This document shows, piece by piece, positions 8,921-18,262 of a stretch of 64,000 bases of DNA. The translations under genes were made by a program, and so were the position numbers. Under the pieces are notes generated by a model, which worked only from the letters and a program-made list of their open reading frames with translations, made no database searches and was not told the origin of the DNA. This DNA is from Roseiarcus sp963751165 (GTDB taxonomy: Bacteria; Pseudomonadota; Alphaproteobacteria; Rhizobiales; Beijerinckiaceae), in NCBI GenBank assembly GCA_963751165.1, contig CAVVTP010000001.1, forward strand, positions 677,719-741,718, read 5' to 3'. Each line of letters starts with the position of its first letter. The stretch's first letter is position 1.

Positions 8921-10120
8921 TCATGCTTTTCGCCGTATTGGCGTGATCTTTGCGTCAGAAGTAGGCTCGACATACATTGCCCACGCGCTCATCAACTTCC
9001 TTCGCTTTTCTAGTGCGTCCGATCGTCGGTACGCTTGCTCAGCCTTATCACCGACGATGTGAGCCAGCGCGGCCTCGGCCACCTCACGCGGGAAGTTCGT
9101 TTCGTTTCCGGCCCAATCGCGAAAGGCGCTTCTGAAGCCGTGAACGGTCACACCTTCAGCCCCAAGTCGATCAAGCACCTTCGCCATTGCCACATGAGAA
9201 AGTGGGCGCTTGCCTCGGGGACTTGGGAACACGAACTGGCAGTCGCGCGCTTTGGAAAGGGCTTTTACGACTGCCAGCGCCGGTTGTGAGAGAGGGACGC
9301 GGTGCTCACGACCCGCCTTCGTGCGATTCGCCGGAACTGTCCAGGTCTTCTCGTCGATGTCGATTTCTGACCACTGCGATCCGAGAACCTCTCCTGTGCG
9401 CGCGGCGGTTAGGATGCAAAACTCAAGAGCACGCGCAGCAATCGCTGGATCGGCGCGAAGTTTGGCCAGGAATGCGCGGATGTCACGATAATTCATCGCG
9501 GCGTGGTGGCCTCGTGTCGCCTTCGGACGCTTCGGAAGCAGGTGAGAAAGATGCCCACGCCATGCAGCGGGATTCTCTCCCGAGCGATACCCCTGTGCTT
9601 TTGCCGCATCAAGAACCGCCTCAATGCGCCCTCGCAATCGGGACGCCGTTTCTGGCTTAGTCGTCCAAATGGGCTTCAGCACCGAAAGGACCGCTTCGGT
9701 ATCGATCTCGTCGACTGAGCGCAAACGAAGGTCCGCCGCACCAGCGGTCAGGCTCCATTTCCATTGGTCACGGTGCTTTGCGTTCCCCCACTCGATCGCC
9801 TTTGCCGCAAATAGTTCGTCCGCCACCTTACCGAATGTCGGCTTTGGAGCCGCCGCTCGTCGCCTCTCGCGCCGAGCCTCGATCGGATTTCGATCCGTCT
9901 TTAAGTCTCGCCGCGCTTCGTCCCTAGCGTTGCGAGCATCCGAAAGCTCCGTCTTCTGATCGAATGATCCCAGGCCCATCTCCGGCCGCGTGCCACGCCA
10001 GGAAAAGCGGTAGACCCACGTTCGCTTCCCGGCAGGGGAGACGCATAAGTAAAGTCCATCCCCATCTGGATGAATTCCAGGCTTGGCCTTTTTCACGTCC
10101 AGCGCGGTCAGTTTGGGCAA
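8921..10120 (-). CDS. tyrosine recombinase (phage integrase with DUF4102 N-terminus)
   Basis: A 399-residue integrase of the P4/CP4-57 type. The N-terminal DUF4102 arm-binding domain reads DVKKAKPGIHPDGDGLYLCV. A core-binding SAM-like domain lies around residues 95-195. The catalytic domain has the first Arg in TAARTGEV, HGFRSAFRDW (His-x-x-Arg), a later LAHIVGD and the Tyr in EQAYRRSD. It starts at a TTG preceded by a GGGGGA-rich sequence, as in-frame stops lie just upstream. It is the outermost gene of the phage-like block, so the element's attachment site should lie near 10.1-10.3 kb. Confidence 0.9.
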   Translation of the reverse strand: MPKLTALDVKKAKPGIHPDGDGLYLCVSPAGKRTWVYRFSWRGTRPEMGLGSFDQKTELSDARNARDEARRDLKTDRNPIEARRERRRAAAPKPTFGKVADELFAAKAIEWGNAKHRDQWKWSLTAGAADLRLRSVDEIDTEAVLSVLKPIWTTKPETASRLRGRIEAVLDAAKAQGYRSGENPAAWRGHLSHLLPKRPKATRGHHAAMNYRDIRAFLAKLRADPAIAARALEFCILTAARTGEVLGSQWSEIDIDEKTWTVPANRTKAGREHRVPLSQPALAVVKALSKARDCQFVFPSPRGKRPLSHVAMAKVLDRLGAEGVTVHGFRSAFRDWAGNETNFPREVAEAALAHIVGDKAEQAYRRSDALEKRRKLMSAWAMYVEPTSDAKITPIRRKA

Positions 10121-10144
10121 CCTAGTCCCCCACCTAGTCCCCCA
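10121..10144. repeat. tandem 12-bp repeat upstream of the integrase start
   Basis: CCTAGTCCCCCA occurs twice back to back, immediately upstream of the integrase start. Read on the minus strand it gives two TGGGGGACTAGG units that include the ribosome-binding region. It may be an integrase/excisionase arm-type site or a translational control element. Confidence 0.7.
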
Positions 10145-10508
10145 GAATCACGCGGATTGTAGCGGACAGATACGTACAGGCAAGCATCGATTGACTAGTT
10201 ACCATTCTGATTTTAAAGGGGACAACAAATTGGGACGGATCGTGGCGCACGATAGGTTAGCGGACTCTCACTCCGACCAATCTTTCCAATAAGTTCGCTA
10301 GTAACCAAAATGCGGAGCGGGCAGTTTCCGGGCAGTTTCGCGATCTAGCAGTTCCGGCACCAAGCGGGTCGACCTTCTCTGCCAACTCGAACTCTCAACA
10401 TCGATCGTTCCGCTGCGGCTGAAATCGACCTCCGCCCTGGCGAGAAAGTCGTCGTCCGATCCGGCGGGAAGCCTTTTCGGGAGCCATTCGGATCAGGTTC
10501 TCGGCCAC

Positions 10509-10840
10509 ATGCGTGATCGTATAGAAGTCGGCATGTCCGTGATCAGTTCGCAGGCTAGACTGCTCGTCGCGGAAGTCGCACAGCGTCTCGCGGTCTGGAT
10601 TCGCTCGTTGAAGATCATCTCCGACCGCGTCGACCCTAATCATGGCTGGCGTCATCGAATGAAAACCGCCGCTCGAGACCTTGGCCAGGAGATGCGGGTT
10701 ATAGATACAATCCAAGGCCATGCTCCGCGAACAGCCGGCGAGAGTTACGGGGACGTGTCGCTGGCAGCCAAGGATAAGTCATTAGGCGATTGCTTCACTA
10801 CGATGTCACTATCAATCAGAAACTCGAATAAACGGGTTTT
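10509..10840 (+). pseudogene. decayed tyrosine integrase, C-terminal remnant
   Basis: The plus-strand frame contains the C-terminal catalytic part of a site-specific integrase: NHGWRHRMKTAARDL (His/Arg box), then VIDTIQGHAPRTAGESYGDV, with the expected GH and terminal Tyr. The N-terminal two thirds are missing or scrambled upstream, and the reading frame runs on past the normal end. This is a dead relic of an earlier integration event next to the intact integrase. Confidence 0.7.
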
Positions 10841-10929
10841 TAGTCTGCACTTCAGCAGAAGCGACGGACGACAATACTTGTCCAAACTGCTTGATCGAAT
10901 CGAGGTTGAAGGCATGGTCTGAGCCGACG

Positions 10930-11085
10930 CGGTTCCCCCGCGCTCGCGGGATAGCCCCATCCCGACAGTCTCCCCAATCGCCGCATCGAAGGCTCCGCCG
11001 CGCTCGCGTGGATATCCCGCACACCGTCTCATTCACCGGCCTTGATACCGGGCTCCCGCGCTGGCATGCACTCGCGGAGATAGCC
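10930..11085. CRISPR. putative relict type I-E CRISPR array (three degenerate repeats)
   Basis: Repeat-like units begin at 10930, 10991 and about 11051, a period of about 61 bases, as expected for 29-base repeats with 32-base spacers. Unit 1 has the typical type I-E form GGTTCCCCCGCGCTCGCGGG followed by ATAGCCCC. Unit 2 shares the core CCGCGCTCGCG-T-GGATA. Unit 3 has CCGCGCT...CGCGGAGATAGCC with about 10 extra bases in its loop. The two intervening segments differ from each other. Only the core is conserved, and no cas genes are present in the window, so the array is decayed or a chance GC-rich repeat. Confidence 0.5.
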
Positions 11086-11321
11086 TCGAACTAGGAAGGC
11101 CTAGGCCATCGGGAGTTCGCACGCCTATGAAACAGTCGAATTCGGTCGACGATGCGCGCGGGTCGGCAAATGCGTCTGAGGCTGAACGCATAGGTTGCGC
11201 CAAAATACGGACCATTCATCCCGTGAGGAGTGCGGGTCCCAGCGCGAGCTACTGTCGATGCGCCGGGGACGTAACGGCCCGACGGGCCCCGGTTTCGTTG
11301 CAACTCGATGTTTCGAGGAGA

Positions 11322-12549
11322 TCAGTCCGCGACCATGAGGTCGACGTCCTCGGCCCAATAGACGCGATCCGCCACGAGTTCGGCTAGCCCCAGAACGCCC
11401 GCGCGCTCGCTAAGCGCCGTCGGCAGGACTTGAAGCCTTCGCGTGGCGAGGGGAAGCGAACGCCGATAAACGACCTCCCGTATTCCGGCGAACAGCAGAT
11501 CACCGATCGCCGACAACTGACCACCTATAGCCACCACTCCGGGGTTTAGGATGCTGACGATATCACTGACGGCGGCGCCGAACACGACGGAGGCGCGACG
11601 CACGAGGCGTATTGCGTCGGGATTGCCAAGGTGAACCAGTCTGACCACATCGTCGATCGAAGCCGAACTCGAGCCCCAGCGCGGAAAGGTCACGCACCAA
11701 AGCCCACCCGCTCGCGTAAGCCTCGACGCAACCGACGTTGCCGCATCGGCACAACGGCGGCGCCCGCTCATCCCGGCCGGAAAAGCCGGTGTGGCCGACG
11801 TCTCCCGCGCCCCCGTCCATTCCCCGGTACGGCTTGCCGTCGACGACGATCCCCGTGCCGATGCCTGTCCCGAGCTTGATGAACACGAGATTGGGAGTCG
11901 AAGGATAAGCGCGGCGATGCTCGCCGAACGCCATGGCGGTTCCATCCTTCTCCACGACGACCGGGCACCGATAGGTTCGTCCGAACGCGCCGCGGATGTC
12001 GAAGTCGTGCCATCCCGCCATGCTCGGCGGATTGATCGTGCGCCCGCTCGCCACATCGACCGGCCCCGGCACGTTGAGGCCAATGCCGCGAACGTCGGCC
12101 ATGCGTCGCCCCTGCTTGCGCAGGAATTCCGCGAACAGCTCCTCTATCTGGGCAAGGATTTTTTCGGGACCCCGATTGATGTCGAGAATTGCGTAGCGCT
12201 CCTCCAACACTTCGCCGACCATGTCGCAAAGAGCGGCCCGCATTCCCGTTACGCCGGTGTCGGCGATCAGCAAGCAACCCAGTTCGCGGTTGAGCTGGAA
12301 CCGATCCGCAGGCCGGCCGCCGGTGCTCGCCCCGGCGCCGACCGAGCAAATGAGTTGGTGACGCAGCAGGCGCTCGATGCGCTGGTTGAGGGCCGTCCGC
12401 GAGAGCCCGGCCATGCCGGCCGCCTCGCTCTTTGTGAGACCGGCAGGAAACCGCCGGAACAGGCCAAGGATCTCGCCGGGCGTTTCAAGGGTTCCGAATC
12501 GGGTCGAGAATGTTTCGAGCACGGCGCATTGTAATCGGAAAAGCCCCAA
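11322..12549 (-). CDS. ROK-family transcriptional repressor, frameshifted
   Basis: A full-length ROK protein of about 408 residues read in two frames. The N-terminal winged helix (residues about 20-75) has LTKSEAAGMAGLSRTALNQRIERLL. The ROK sugar-kinase-like domain has ADTGVTGMRAALCD, GIGLNVPGPVD, KLGTGIGTGIVVDG and the zinc-binding CRCGNVGCVEAYASG. After about 11675 the frame shifts by one base and continues as SIDDVVRLVHLG, then ILNPGVVAIGGQL and so on to 11322. It is divergent from the GH32/ABC operon, with a promoter and palindrome between them. It is therefore the likely local repressor, with a sugar as inducer. If the frameshift is real the repressor is truncated. Confidence 0.8.
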
Positions 12550-12594
12550 AAAACGCGATCGAAGAGGACCTTTTAAAAAAGTTTTTCCTGTCTA

Positions 12595-12622
12595 TTGACT
12601 TATAAAGTCATAAGCCTATAGA
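12595..12622 (+). promoter_or_regulatory. promoter with overlapping palindromic operator
   Basis: TTGACT (12595-12600) and TATAGA (12617-12622) with a 16-base spacer resemble a sigma-70 promoter pointing at the GH32-like gene. A perfect palindrome GACTT-ATA-AAGTC (12597-12609) overlaps the -35 box and is a natural ROK operator. The segment is AT-rich compared with its surroundings. Confidence 0.5.
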
Positions 12623-12663
12623 TAAACGGACATAAGCTATTTCGCGTGGCGGAATGCCCCCCT

Positions 12664-14100
12664 ATGCCGATCACAAGAGGGCCAATGAAGGTGTTGCGCA
12701 GGCCAACGCACGCTGCGGCCGCCGGCGATCCCATTCCCTTCTTCAAGGATGGCGAGACTCATCTGTTTTACCTGTCATCCCCATCGGGAACGCTCGACTA
12801 TCCCGAGCGGGTGCGAACGACGTGGCGGCATGCCCGCACCAACGACTTCACGGATTGGAAGGAGCTCCCGCCGGCCCTCGAACCTGGGGAGACATACGAC
12901 GCTGGCGGCATTTGGACGGGATCCGTGGTCCAGAGCGACCAAACTTATTACTCGTTTTACACCGGCCATCACGTCGGTGCGCCGAATCCGCAAACGATCT
13001 GCCTTGCGACAAGCGCCGACCTCGTGCACTTCGAGCGGCATCGGCGCAATCCCCTGATAAAGCCGATCGCCGGCTACGAGGCGATCGACTGGCGCGACCC
13101 GTACGTCTTCTACAACGAGGCGGAGCAGCTCTGGTGGATGCTGATCGCCGCTCGTCTCGACCGGGGGCCAAAATGGCGGCGAGGCTGCATCGCTCTCGCA
13201 ACATCCGACAATCTGCTCGACTGGGAGGTCGAGCCCGAACCGCTTTACGTTCCGGGGACGACGTTTTGCCCGGAGTGCCCCGAGATGTGGACGGCCGGCG
13301 GCCGTTGGTATCTCGTCTTCTCTCGGTTTTCGGAGGACGTCGGGACGATCTATCGAATGGCGGACTCGCCGCGCGGCCCGTTCCGCGCGCCGGTCGACGA
13401 CGCGCTTGGAGGGCGGCGCTGGTATGCGGCGAAGTCCGCGCAACAGGCGGACGGAAGCCGCGTGTTCTTCGGCTGGACACACGACTTTGTCGCCGAGGGC
13501 CGGCCTCGTTGGCTCTGGGGCGGAGACTTCGCCGCGCCTCGCCTGGTGATGCCCGAGGCCGACGGCGCGCTGTCGGTGAGGCTGCATCCCGCCGTCGAGG
13601 CGATGTTCGCCGAGGGATCGGCAACCGCGACGAAGCTCGACGCGATAGGAGGAGAAGCGCACGCGACGGCGAGCGATGACCTGCCCACGACGTGCCTCAT
13701 CCGCGCCGAATTCGCTCTGGCCGACAATCCAGCTTCGTTTGGCTTGGCGCTGGCCGAGAACGACGACTTGGAGGGCTGGTTTGTCACATTCGACCGAAAG
13801 CGCGGCCTCGTAACGCTCGCGCGAGAACCGAGGCCGCTCGACGACTTCTGGGCCGAGCTCACCGGGCGACCGGTGACGGATCGCAATGTCGATGGTCCGA
13901 TCGTCGCCGAGGCGCGCTACGCGAGCGGGTCCGGCGGTCATGCCCTGACTTTCTTACTGGACGGCGAAATCCTCGAACTCTACATCGGCGGAAGAAGCGC
14001 GCTTACCCACCGAATTGCACGCGCCGCCACTCTGCGCGCCGTCGCCTTCGCAGTCGATGGATGCGCCGAGGTGAATGTCCGGGTCTCGAAACCATGCTGA
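12664..14100 (+). CDS. GH32-like glycoside hydrolase (five-bladed propeller)
   Basis: A protein of about 478 residues related to the GH32 (invertase/levanase) N-terminal propeller. An early GDPIPFFKDGETHLFYL carries the likely nucleophile Asp; WRDPYVFYNEA matches the RDP motif; CPECPEMW matches the EC acid/base motif. A C-terminal beta-sandwich-like part ends VNVRVSKPC. No signal peptide is seen, so it acts in the cytoplasm on an imported oligosaccharide. A GTG at 12646 or an ATG at 12685 are alternative starts; none has a strong ribosome-binding site. It is first in the operon with the sugar importer and nucleoside hydrolase. The substrate is unknown, perhaps a fructoside. Confidence 0.75.
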   Translation: MPITRGPMKVLRRPTHAAAAGDPIPFFKDGETHLFYLSSPSGTLDYPERVRTTWRHARTNDFTDWKELPPALEPGETYDAGGIWTGSVVQSDQTYYSFYTGHHVGAPNPQTICLATSADLVHFERHRRNPLIKPIAGYEAIDWRDPYVFYNEAEQLWWMLIAARLDRGPKWRRGCIALATSDNLLDWEVEPEPLYVPGTTFCPECPEMWTAGGRWYLVFSRFSEDVGTIYRMADSPRGPFRAPVDDALGGRRWYAAKSAQQADGSRVFFGWTHDFVAEGRPRWLWGGDFAAPRLVMPEADGALSVRLHPAVEAMFAEGSATATKLDAIGGEAHATASDDLPTTCLIRAEFALADNPASFGLALAENDDLEGWFVTFDRKRGLVTLAREPRPLDDFWAELTGRPVTDRNVDGPIVAEARYASGSGGHALTFLLDGEILELYIGGRSALTHRIARAATLRAVAFAVDGCAEVNVRVSKPC

Positions 14101-14195
14101 CTGTCAAGCCGCGTAGCCGGCCTGTTCGACCTCAATCGGCGCCTTTAAGAAATTAGATGTTCGTCTCATAACTGCTTCAACCGGGAGGAACGAGT

Positions 14196-15249
14196 ATGCA
14201 TCTTCGCGCACGCCTACTTTTTGGAGCCGCGATGCTCGCGGCCTCGAGTTCTCGGCGCACTATCCTGGCCGGCGAGGGCCGAGGAAAAGCCGATCCACAT
14301 CACGCTGATCACCAAGGATCCGGACAATCATTTCTGGACCGCGATGGTCGAAGGGGCCAAGCAGGCCGCCAAAGATCAGAACGTGGAAGTCACAGTCGCC
14401 GCGGCGCGCGACCAGTCCGACGCGGACGGCCAGATTCAAGCGATCGAGTACGCCATCTCGCGCGGCGACGATGCAATTATGATCGCCAATAACGGCCCGG
14501 CGGTGAACGACGCCATCACGAAAGCAAGGAAAGCCGGGCTCTATGTAATCGCCCTCGACACGCCGACAAATCCGACGAATCTTGTCGCGGCTACCTTTGC
14601 GTCCGACAATTATGAAGCGGGTCAGTTGATCGGGAAATGGGCCGCTGGCGCTTTGGGCGGAAAGAAAGCGACCGTCGCGATGCTCGATCTGTTCGGCGAC
14701 AAGATCGTGGGCATCGACTTGCAGCGCGACCAGGGATTCCTCGACGGGATGGGGATCAAGGTCAACGACCCTCACAAGAACGGTTCTGAGGACAAGACGG
14801 GCTCGTATTCCGGAGGCCGGTACGAAATCGTCTGCCACGGAGCGACGAATGGCGCGGAGGACGGCGGCCGAGCGGTGATGGAAAATTGTCTCTCCATCAA
14901 CCCGAACGTCAATGTCGTGTTCACCGCCAACGAAACCTCCGGCGTCGGCGCGGTTCAGGCATTGAAGGCGGCCGGCGTCAAAAACGCGCTCGTCGTCTCG
15001 ATCGACGGCAGCTGCCGGGGAGTGAAGGCGGTGGCGTCGGGCGACTTCGGCGCCCTCTCTCAACAATACCCCTCGAAGATGGGACAACTCGGAGTGAAGG
15101 CGGTCATCGACCACATTCGCAAGGGCGTCGATCCCGTCAACTCGAAAGGGCGCGACTTTGTCAACACCGGCATCGCGCTTGTGACGGACAAGCCGATCGC
15201 CGGCCTGGAGAGCATCGACTCCAAGAAGGGCTTGCAGCTTTGCTGGTAG
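14196..15249 (+). CDS. sugar ABC transporter periplasmic binding protein (Rbs/Frc type), frameshifted in signal peptide
   Basis: A type I periplasmic binding protein (Peripla_BP_4): IHITLITKDPDNHFWTAMVEGAKQ, then GDDAIMIANNGPAVNDAITKA, ALDTPTN, ANETSGVGAVQALKAAG and SIDGSCRGVKAV. The start at 14196 follows a GGGAGGA ribosome-binding site and gives a signal peptide MHLRARLLFGAAMLAASSS. The frame then shifts near 14250 into LGALSWPARA before the mature EEKPIHI. Without the shift the ORF would start at 14221 with no proper signal peptide, so a one-base error or mutation is likely. It delivers a ribose/fructose-like monosaccharide to the permease encoded next. Confidence 0.88.
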
Positions 15250-15278
15250 GGCAGGCCCGCGCCTGAGGCCAACCTGAG

Positions 15279-16316
15279 ATGACCCAATCGACGACCTCGG
15301 CGCTGACCGCCGCCGAAGCTTTCCAGCGGCGTCGCCTCACCCCGATGCAGCGCGCGCGGCGCGCGCTGCACAAACATCCGGAAATCAGCCCGTTCCTCGT
15401 CTTGCTGGTCGCGCTGGCGGCCTTCACCTTTGCGAACACACGATTCCTGATGCCGTCCAACCTCTCCCTGATCCTCCAGCAGGTGTCGGTCATCGCCGCG
15501 CTGGCGATCGGTCAGACGCTCGTCATCCTGACCGCCGGCATCGATCTGTCCGTTGGCGCGATGATGCTTCTGGTGACCATGGTGATGGGCGTGCTGGCGG
15601 GCCATGCCGGCCTTCCGGGCTGGCTTTCGCTCGTGATCGGGATCGGCGTGGGAGCCGTGGCCGGGCTGGCGAACGGCCTGCTCGTGGCCGAGGTCAAGCT
15701 GCCGCCGTTCATCGTGACTCTCGGAACGCTCAATGTCTTCATCGCCATCGCCCTGTTGATGAGCGGCGGGCGCTCGATTTCCGGCGCTGATCTTGGACCG
15801 TTCCTGACCTACACCAATGTCTCTATCCCGATCGGCCCGTTTGAAATCACGATGGGCGCGCTTCTCGTCATCGCGATGTACCTCGTCGTCGGCTTGGCTT
15901 TGTCCCAGACCCCATGGGGGCGACATGTGTACGCGGTCGGCGACGACGCCTCCGCCGCGCGGCTGGTCGGCATCCAAGTCTGGCGGCTGCTCCTGAGCGT
16001 GTATGTATTGACCGGCGTCATCGTCGCACTGAGCGCCTGGGTGCTGATCGGACGCGTGGGCGCGGCGACAACGAGTTCGGCGGTCGACGCCAACCTGGAT
16101 TCGATCACCGCCGTGGTCATCGGGGGGACGAGTTTGTTCGGCGGCCGCGGCAGCGTTCTCGGAACCCTTCTCGGCGCCGTGATCGTCGGCGTCTTTCGCA
16201 ATGGGCTGGCGCTGGCGCGTCTCGACGTCCTCTATCAGACCTTGGCCATCGGACTTTTGATCATCGCCGCCGTCTCCCTCGACCAATGGATCCGAGGGGT
16301 GAAAACGCAGCAATGA
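15279..16316 (+). CDS. sugar ABC transporter permease (RbsC/FrcC type)
   Basis: A 345-residue membrane protein of the BPD_transp_2 family with about eight to ten hydrophobic segments. Family marks are AALAIGQTLVILTAGIDLSVGAMM, GLANGLLVAEVKLPPFIVTLGT, a YAVGDDASAARLVGI loop for ATPase contact, and VIGGTSLFGGRGSVLGTLLGA. The N-terminus has an extra Arg-rich cytoplasmic stretch. It starts 29 bases after the binding-protein gene, and its stop overlaps the ATPase start (ATGA), so the three form one transporter. Confidence 0.92.
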   Translation: MTQSTTSALTAAEAFQRRRLTPMQRARRALHKHPEISPFLVLLVALAAFTFANTRFLMPSNLSLILQQVSVIAALAIGQTLVILTAGIDLSVGAMMLLVTMVMGVLAGHAGLPGWLSLVIGIGVGAVAGLANGLLVAEVKLPPFIVTLGTLNVFIAIALLMSGGRSISGADLGPFLTYTNVSIPIGPFEITMGALLVIAMYLVVGLALSQTPWGRHVYAVGDDASAARLVGIQVWRLLLSVYVLTGVIVALSAWVLIGRVGAATTSSAVDANLDSITAVVIGGTSLFGGRGSVLGTLLGAVIVGVFRNGLALARLDVLYQTLAIGLLIIAAVSLDQWIRGVKTQQ

Positions 16317-17173
16317 GCGCGGCGATTGCGAGCGCTTCCCGAGATGACCGCGACGCGCAGGTTCCGGTGCTTTCGGCCCGCGGCTTGGTCAAGACGTTTG
16401 GCCCGGTGGTGGCGCTCGACGGCGTCGACATCGACCTCTACAGGGGCGAGGTTCTCGCCGTCATCGGCGACAACGGCGCCGGCAAGTCGGTGCTTATCAA
16501 GTGTCTCACCGGTGCCGAGATGCCCGACGTCGGGGAGATCAGAGTCGATGGGAAACATGTTGCGTTCCGAAAGCCTCAGGATGCGCGAGACGCCGGAATT
16601 GAGACCGTGTATCAGACGCTCGCCGTCTCGCCCGCCCTCGACATCGCTTCCAATCTGTTTCTCGGGCGGGAGCGCAGGCGGGACGACTTCCTGGGGCGCT
16701 GGTTTCACGTGATGGACAAGCGCGGAATGCGGCGCGAAGCGGAGGCCAAGGTCGCGACTCTCGGCATTCGGACGATCCAGGACATCAATCAGATGGTCGA
16801 GACGCTGTCGGGCGGGCAGCGGCAGGCCGTTGCGGTCGCGCGGGCGGTGGCGTTCGGCAGCAAGGTGATCGTTATGGACGAACCGACCGCCGCGCTGGGC
16901 GTAAGGGAAGGCGGCCAGGTCGTACAGATCATTCGGCAGCTCCGGAGCCGCGGCCTCGGCGTCATTCTGATCAGCCACAACATGCCGCATGTGTTCGAGA
17001 TCGCGGACCGCATCCACATCCAGCGGCTCGGCCGATGCGCCGGCGTCATCACGCCAAACACCCACACGATGCCTGAGGCCGTGGCAATCATGACCGGAGC
17101 GATGTCGGTAGGCGATACGTTTCCGGGAACCGCTGCCCCGAGCTCCCGCGCATCGAACGCTTTGGAAGGCTAA
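16313..17173 (+). CDS. sugar ABC transporter ATPase (FrcA type)
   Basis: A 286-residue single-domain ATPase: Walker A GDNGAGKSV, Q-loop ETVYQTLAV, signature LSGGQRQAVAVARAV, Walker B VIVMDEPTAALG and H-loop ILISHN. One nucleotide-binding domain rather than two matches FrcA rather than RbsA. The start at 16313 overlaps the permease stop; an in-frame extension upstream to 15914 is a shadow. It powers import with the two preceding genes. Its Walker A loop has Val after Ser where Thr or Leu is usual. Confidence 0.93.
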   Translation: MSAAIASASRDDRDAQVPVLSARGLVKTFGPVVALDGVDIDLYRGEVLAVIGDNGAGKSVLIKCLTGAEMPDVGEIRVDGKHVAFRKPQDARDAGIETVYQTLAVSPALDIASNLFLGRERRRDDFLGRWFHVMDKRGMRREAEAKVATLGIRTIQDINQMVETLSGGQRQAVAVARAVAFGSKVIVMDEPTAALGVREGGQVVQIIRQLRSRGLGVILISHNMPHVFEIADRIHIQRLGRCAGVITPNTHTMPEAVAIMTGAMSVGDTFPGTAAPSSRASNALEG

Positions 17174-17174
17174 G

Positions 17175-18155
17175 GTGAGCGCGCCGCATCGAAGAAAAAT
17201 CATCCTTGACACCGATCCTGCGGTCGGCATCCCCGGAACGGACGCCGATGACCCGCTCGCGCTGATGCTGGCGATCAAGCATCCCAGCCTGGACCTGCTC
17301 GGCGTGACGACCGTATTCGGAAATTGCCCTCCGGACCTGGGGGCCCGCAGCGCTGCAGCCGTCTTGCACGCGGCGGGGCGCCGGGACATCCCGATCGCAA
17401 TCGGAATGGGCACGAGCATGGCCGGGGGCTTGCCGCATGCCTTGATCGAGGCCTACGCAGGCCAGCGCGGGCGGCCGGGACGAATTCCTTTGCCGGAACT
17501 GTCCGAAAAAAGCGGCCGCCATCACGCTGTCGACCTGATCATCGACCTCGTGCGCGGGCATCCGGGCGAAGTAAGCATCGTCGCCATTGGTCCGCAGACA
17601 AACCTAGCGCTCGCCTTGCTCAAAGAACCTCGTCTTCGGGACGAGATCGCCTCGATCGTCTTCATGGGCGGCGCGCTCGGCCTGGATCCGAGATACGGGC
17701 GCGGAAACATCACTCCCGTCGCCGAGTGCAACATCTGGTTTGACCCGGCGGCTGCCGACATCGTCTTCCGATCCGGCGTCGACCTCACCATGGTGAGTTT
17801 GGACGTGACAAACCCGTCAACCGGGATGCTCATGCCGGAGGAGACGGTTCGAACGATCGATCGTGGTAGATCACCACTGTCGGCGCTCTTCGTCGAAATA
17901 TGTTCGACGTACATCGAAGCCCCGATGTTCGACTGGGGTCACGGCTGCGTTCTTTACGATCCGCTGGCGGTCGCGGTTGCGGCGGAGCCGGAACTGGGGG
18001 AGTTTGCGCCGATGGCGGTCGGGATCGAGACCACAGGAACATTGAGCGTTGGCCAGACCGTCCCATTGCGAGACCATCCTGCCAACGTCAGAGTGATGAC
18101 AGGCGTTGACGGAAGGCATGTGGTGGATGCGATGGTGAAGACCATCCTTAACTAA
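17175..18155 (+). CDS. nucleoside hydrolase (IunH/RihA family)
   Basis: A 326-residue member of the inosine-uridine nucleoside hydrolase family. The calcium-binding Asp cluster is DTDPAVGIPGTDADDPLAL near residue 10, slightly longer than the usual DTDPGxDDA. Further marks are GPQTNLALAL, FMGGALGLD, MVSLDVT and the C-terminal DWGHGCVLYDPLAV with His and Asp. It starts at a GTG one base after the ATPase stop, so it belongs to the importer operon. It would cleave an N-ribosyl or related glycosidic bond, releasing sugar for catabolism. Together with a GH32-like enzyme it suggests an unusual glycoside substrate. Confidence 0.88.
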   Translation: MSAPHRRKIILDTDPAVGIPGTDADDPLALMLAIKHPSLDLLGVTTVFGNCPPDLGARSAAAVLHAAGRRDIPIAIGMGTSMAGGLPHALIEAYAGQRGRPGRIPLPELSEKSGRHHAVDLIIDLVRGHPGEVSIVAIGPQTNLALALLKEPRLRDEIASIVFMGGALGLDPRYGRGNITPVAECNIWFDPAAADIVFRSGVDLTMVSLDVTNPSTGMLMPEETVRTIDRGRSPLSALFVEICSTYIEAPMFDWGHGCVLYDPLAVAVAAEPELGEFAPMAVGIETTGTLSVGQTVPLRDHPANVRVMTGVDGRHVVDAMVKTILN

Positions 18156-18262
18156 CTCGGACAGCGACCGGCCTTGAAGGGCAAGGTTTCCGGCCCGGCT
18201 ATGCATCAGTCCGGCGAATTGGGGATTGTTCGCGGTTGTGCCCGTGGAGCTAGGGGGTGTGT

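Noticed and set aside
12775..13941. A 388-residue minus-strand frame opposite the GH32-like gene
   Set aside because: No domain and typical antisense composition; the plus-strand frame has all the family motifs.
15060..16313. A 417-residue minus-strand frame opposite the permease
   Set aside because: Composition is Arg/Gln/His-rich shadow sequence; the plus strand encodes a clear membrane permease there.
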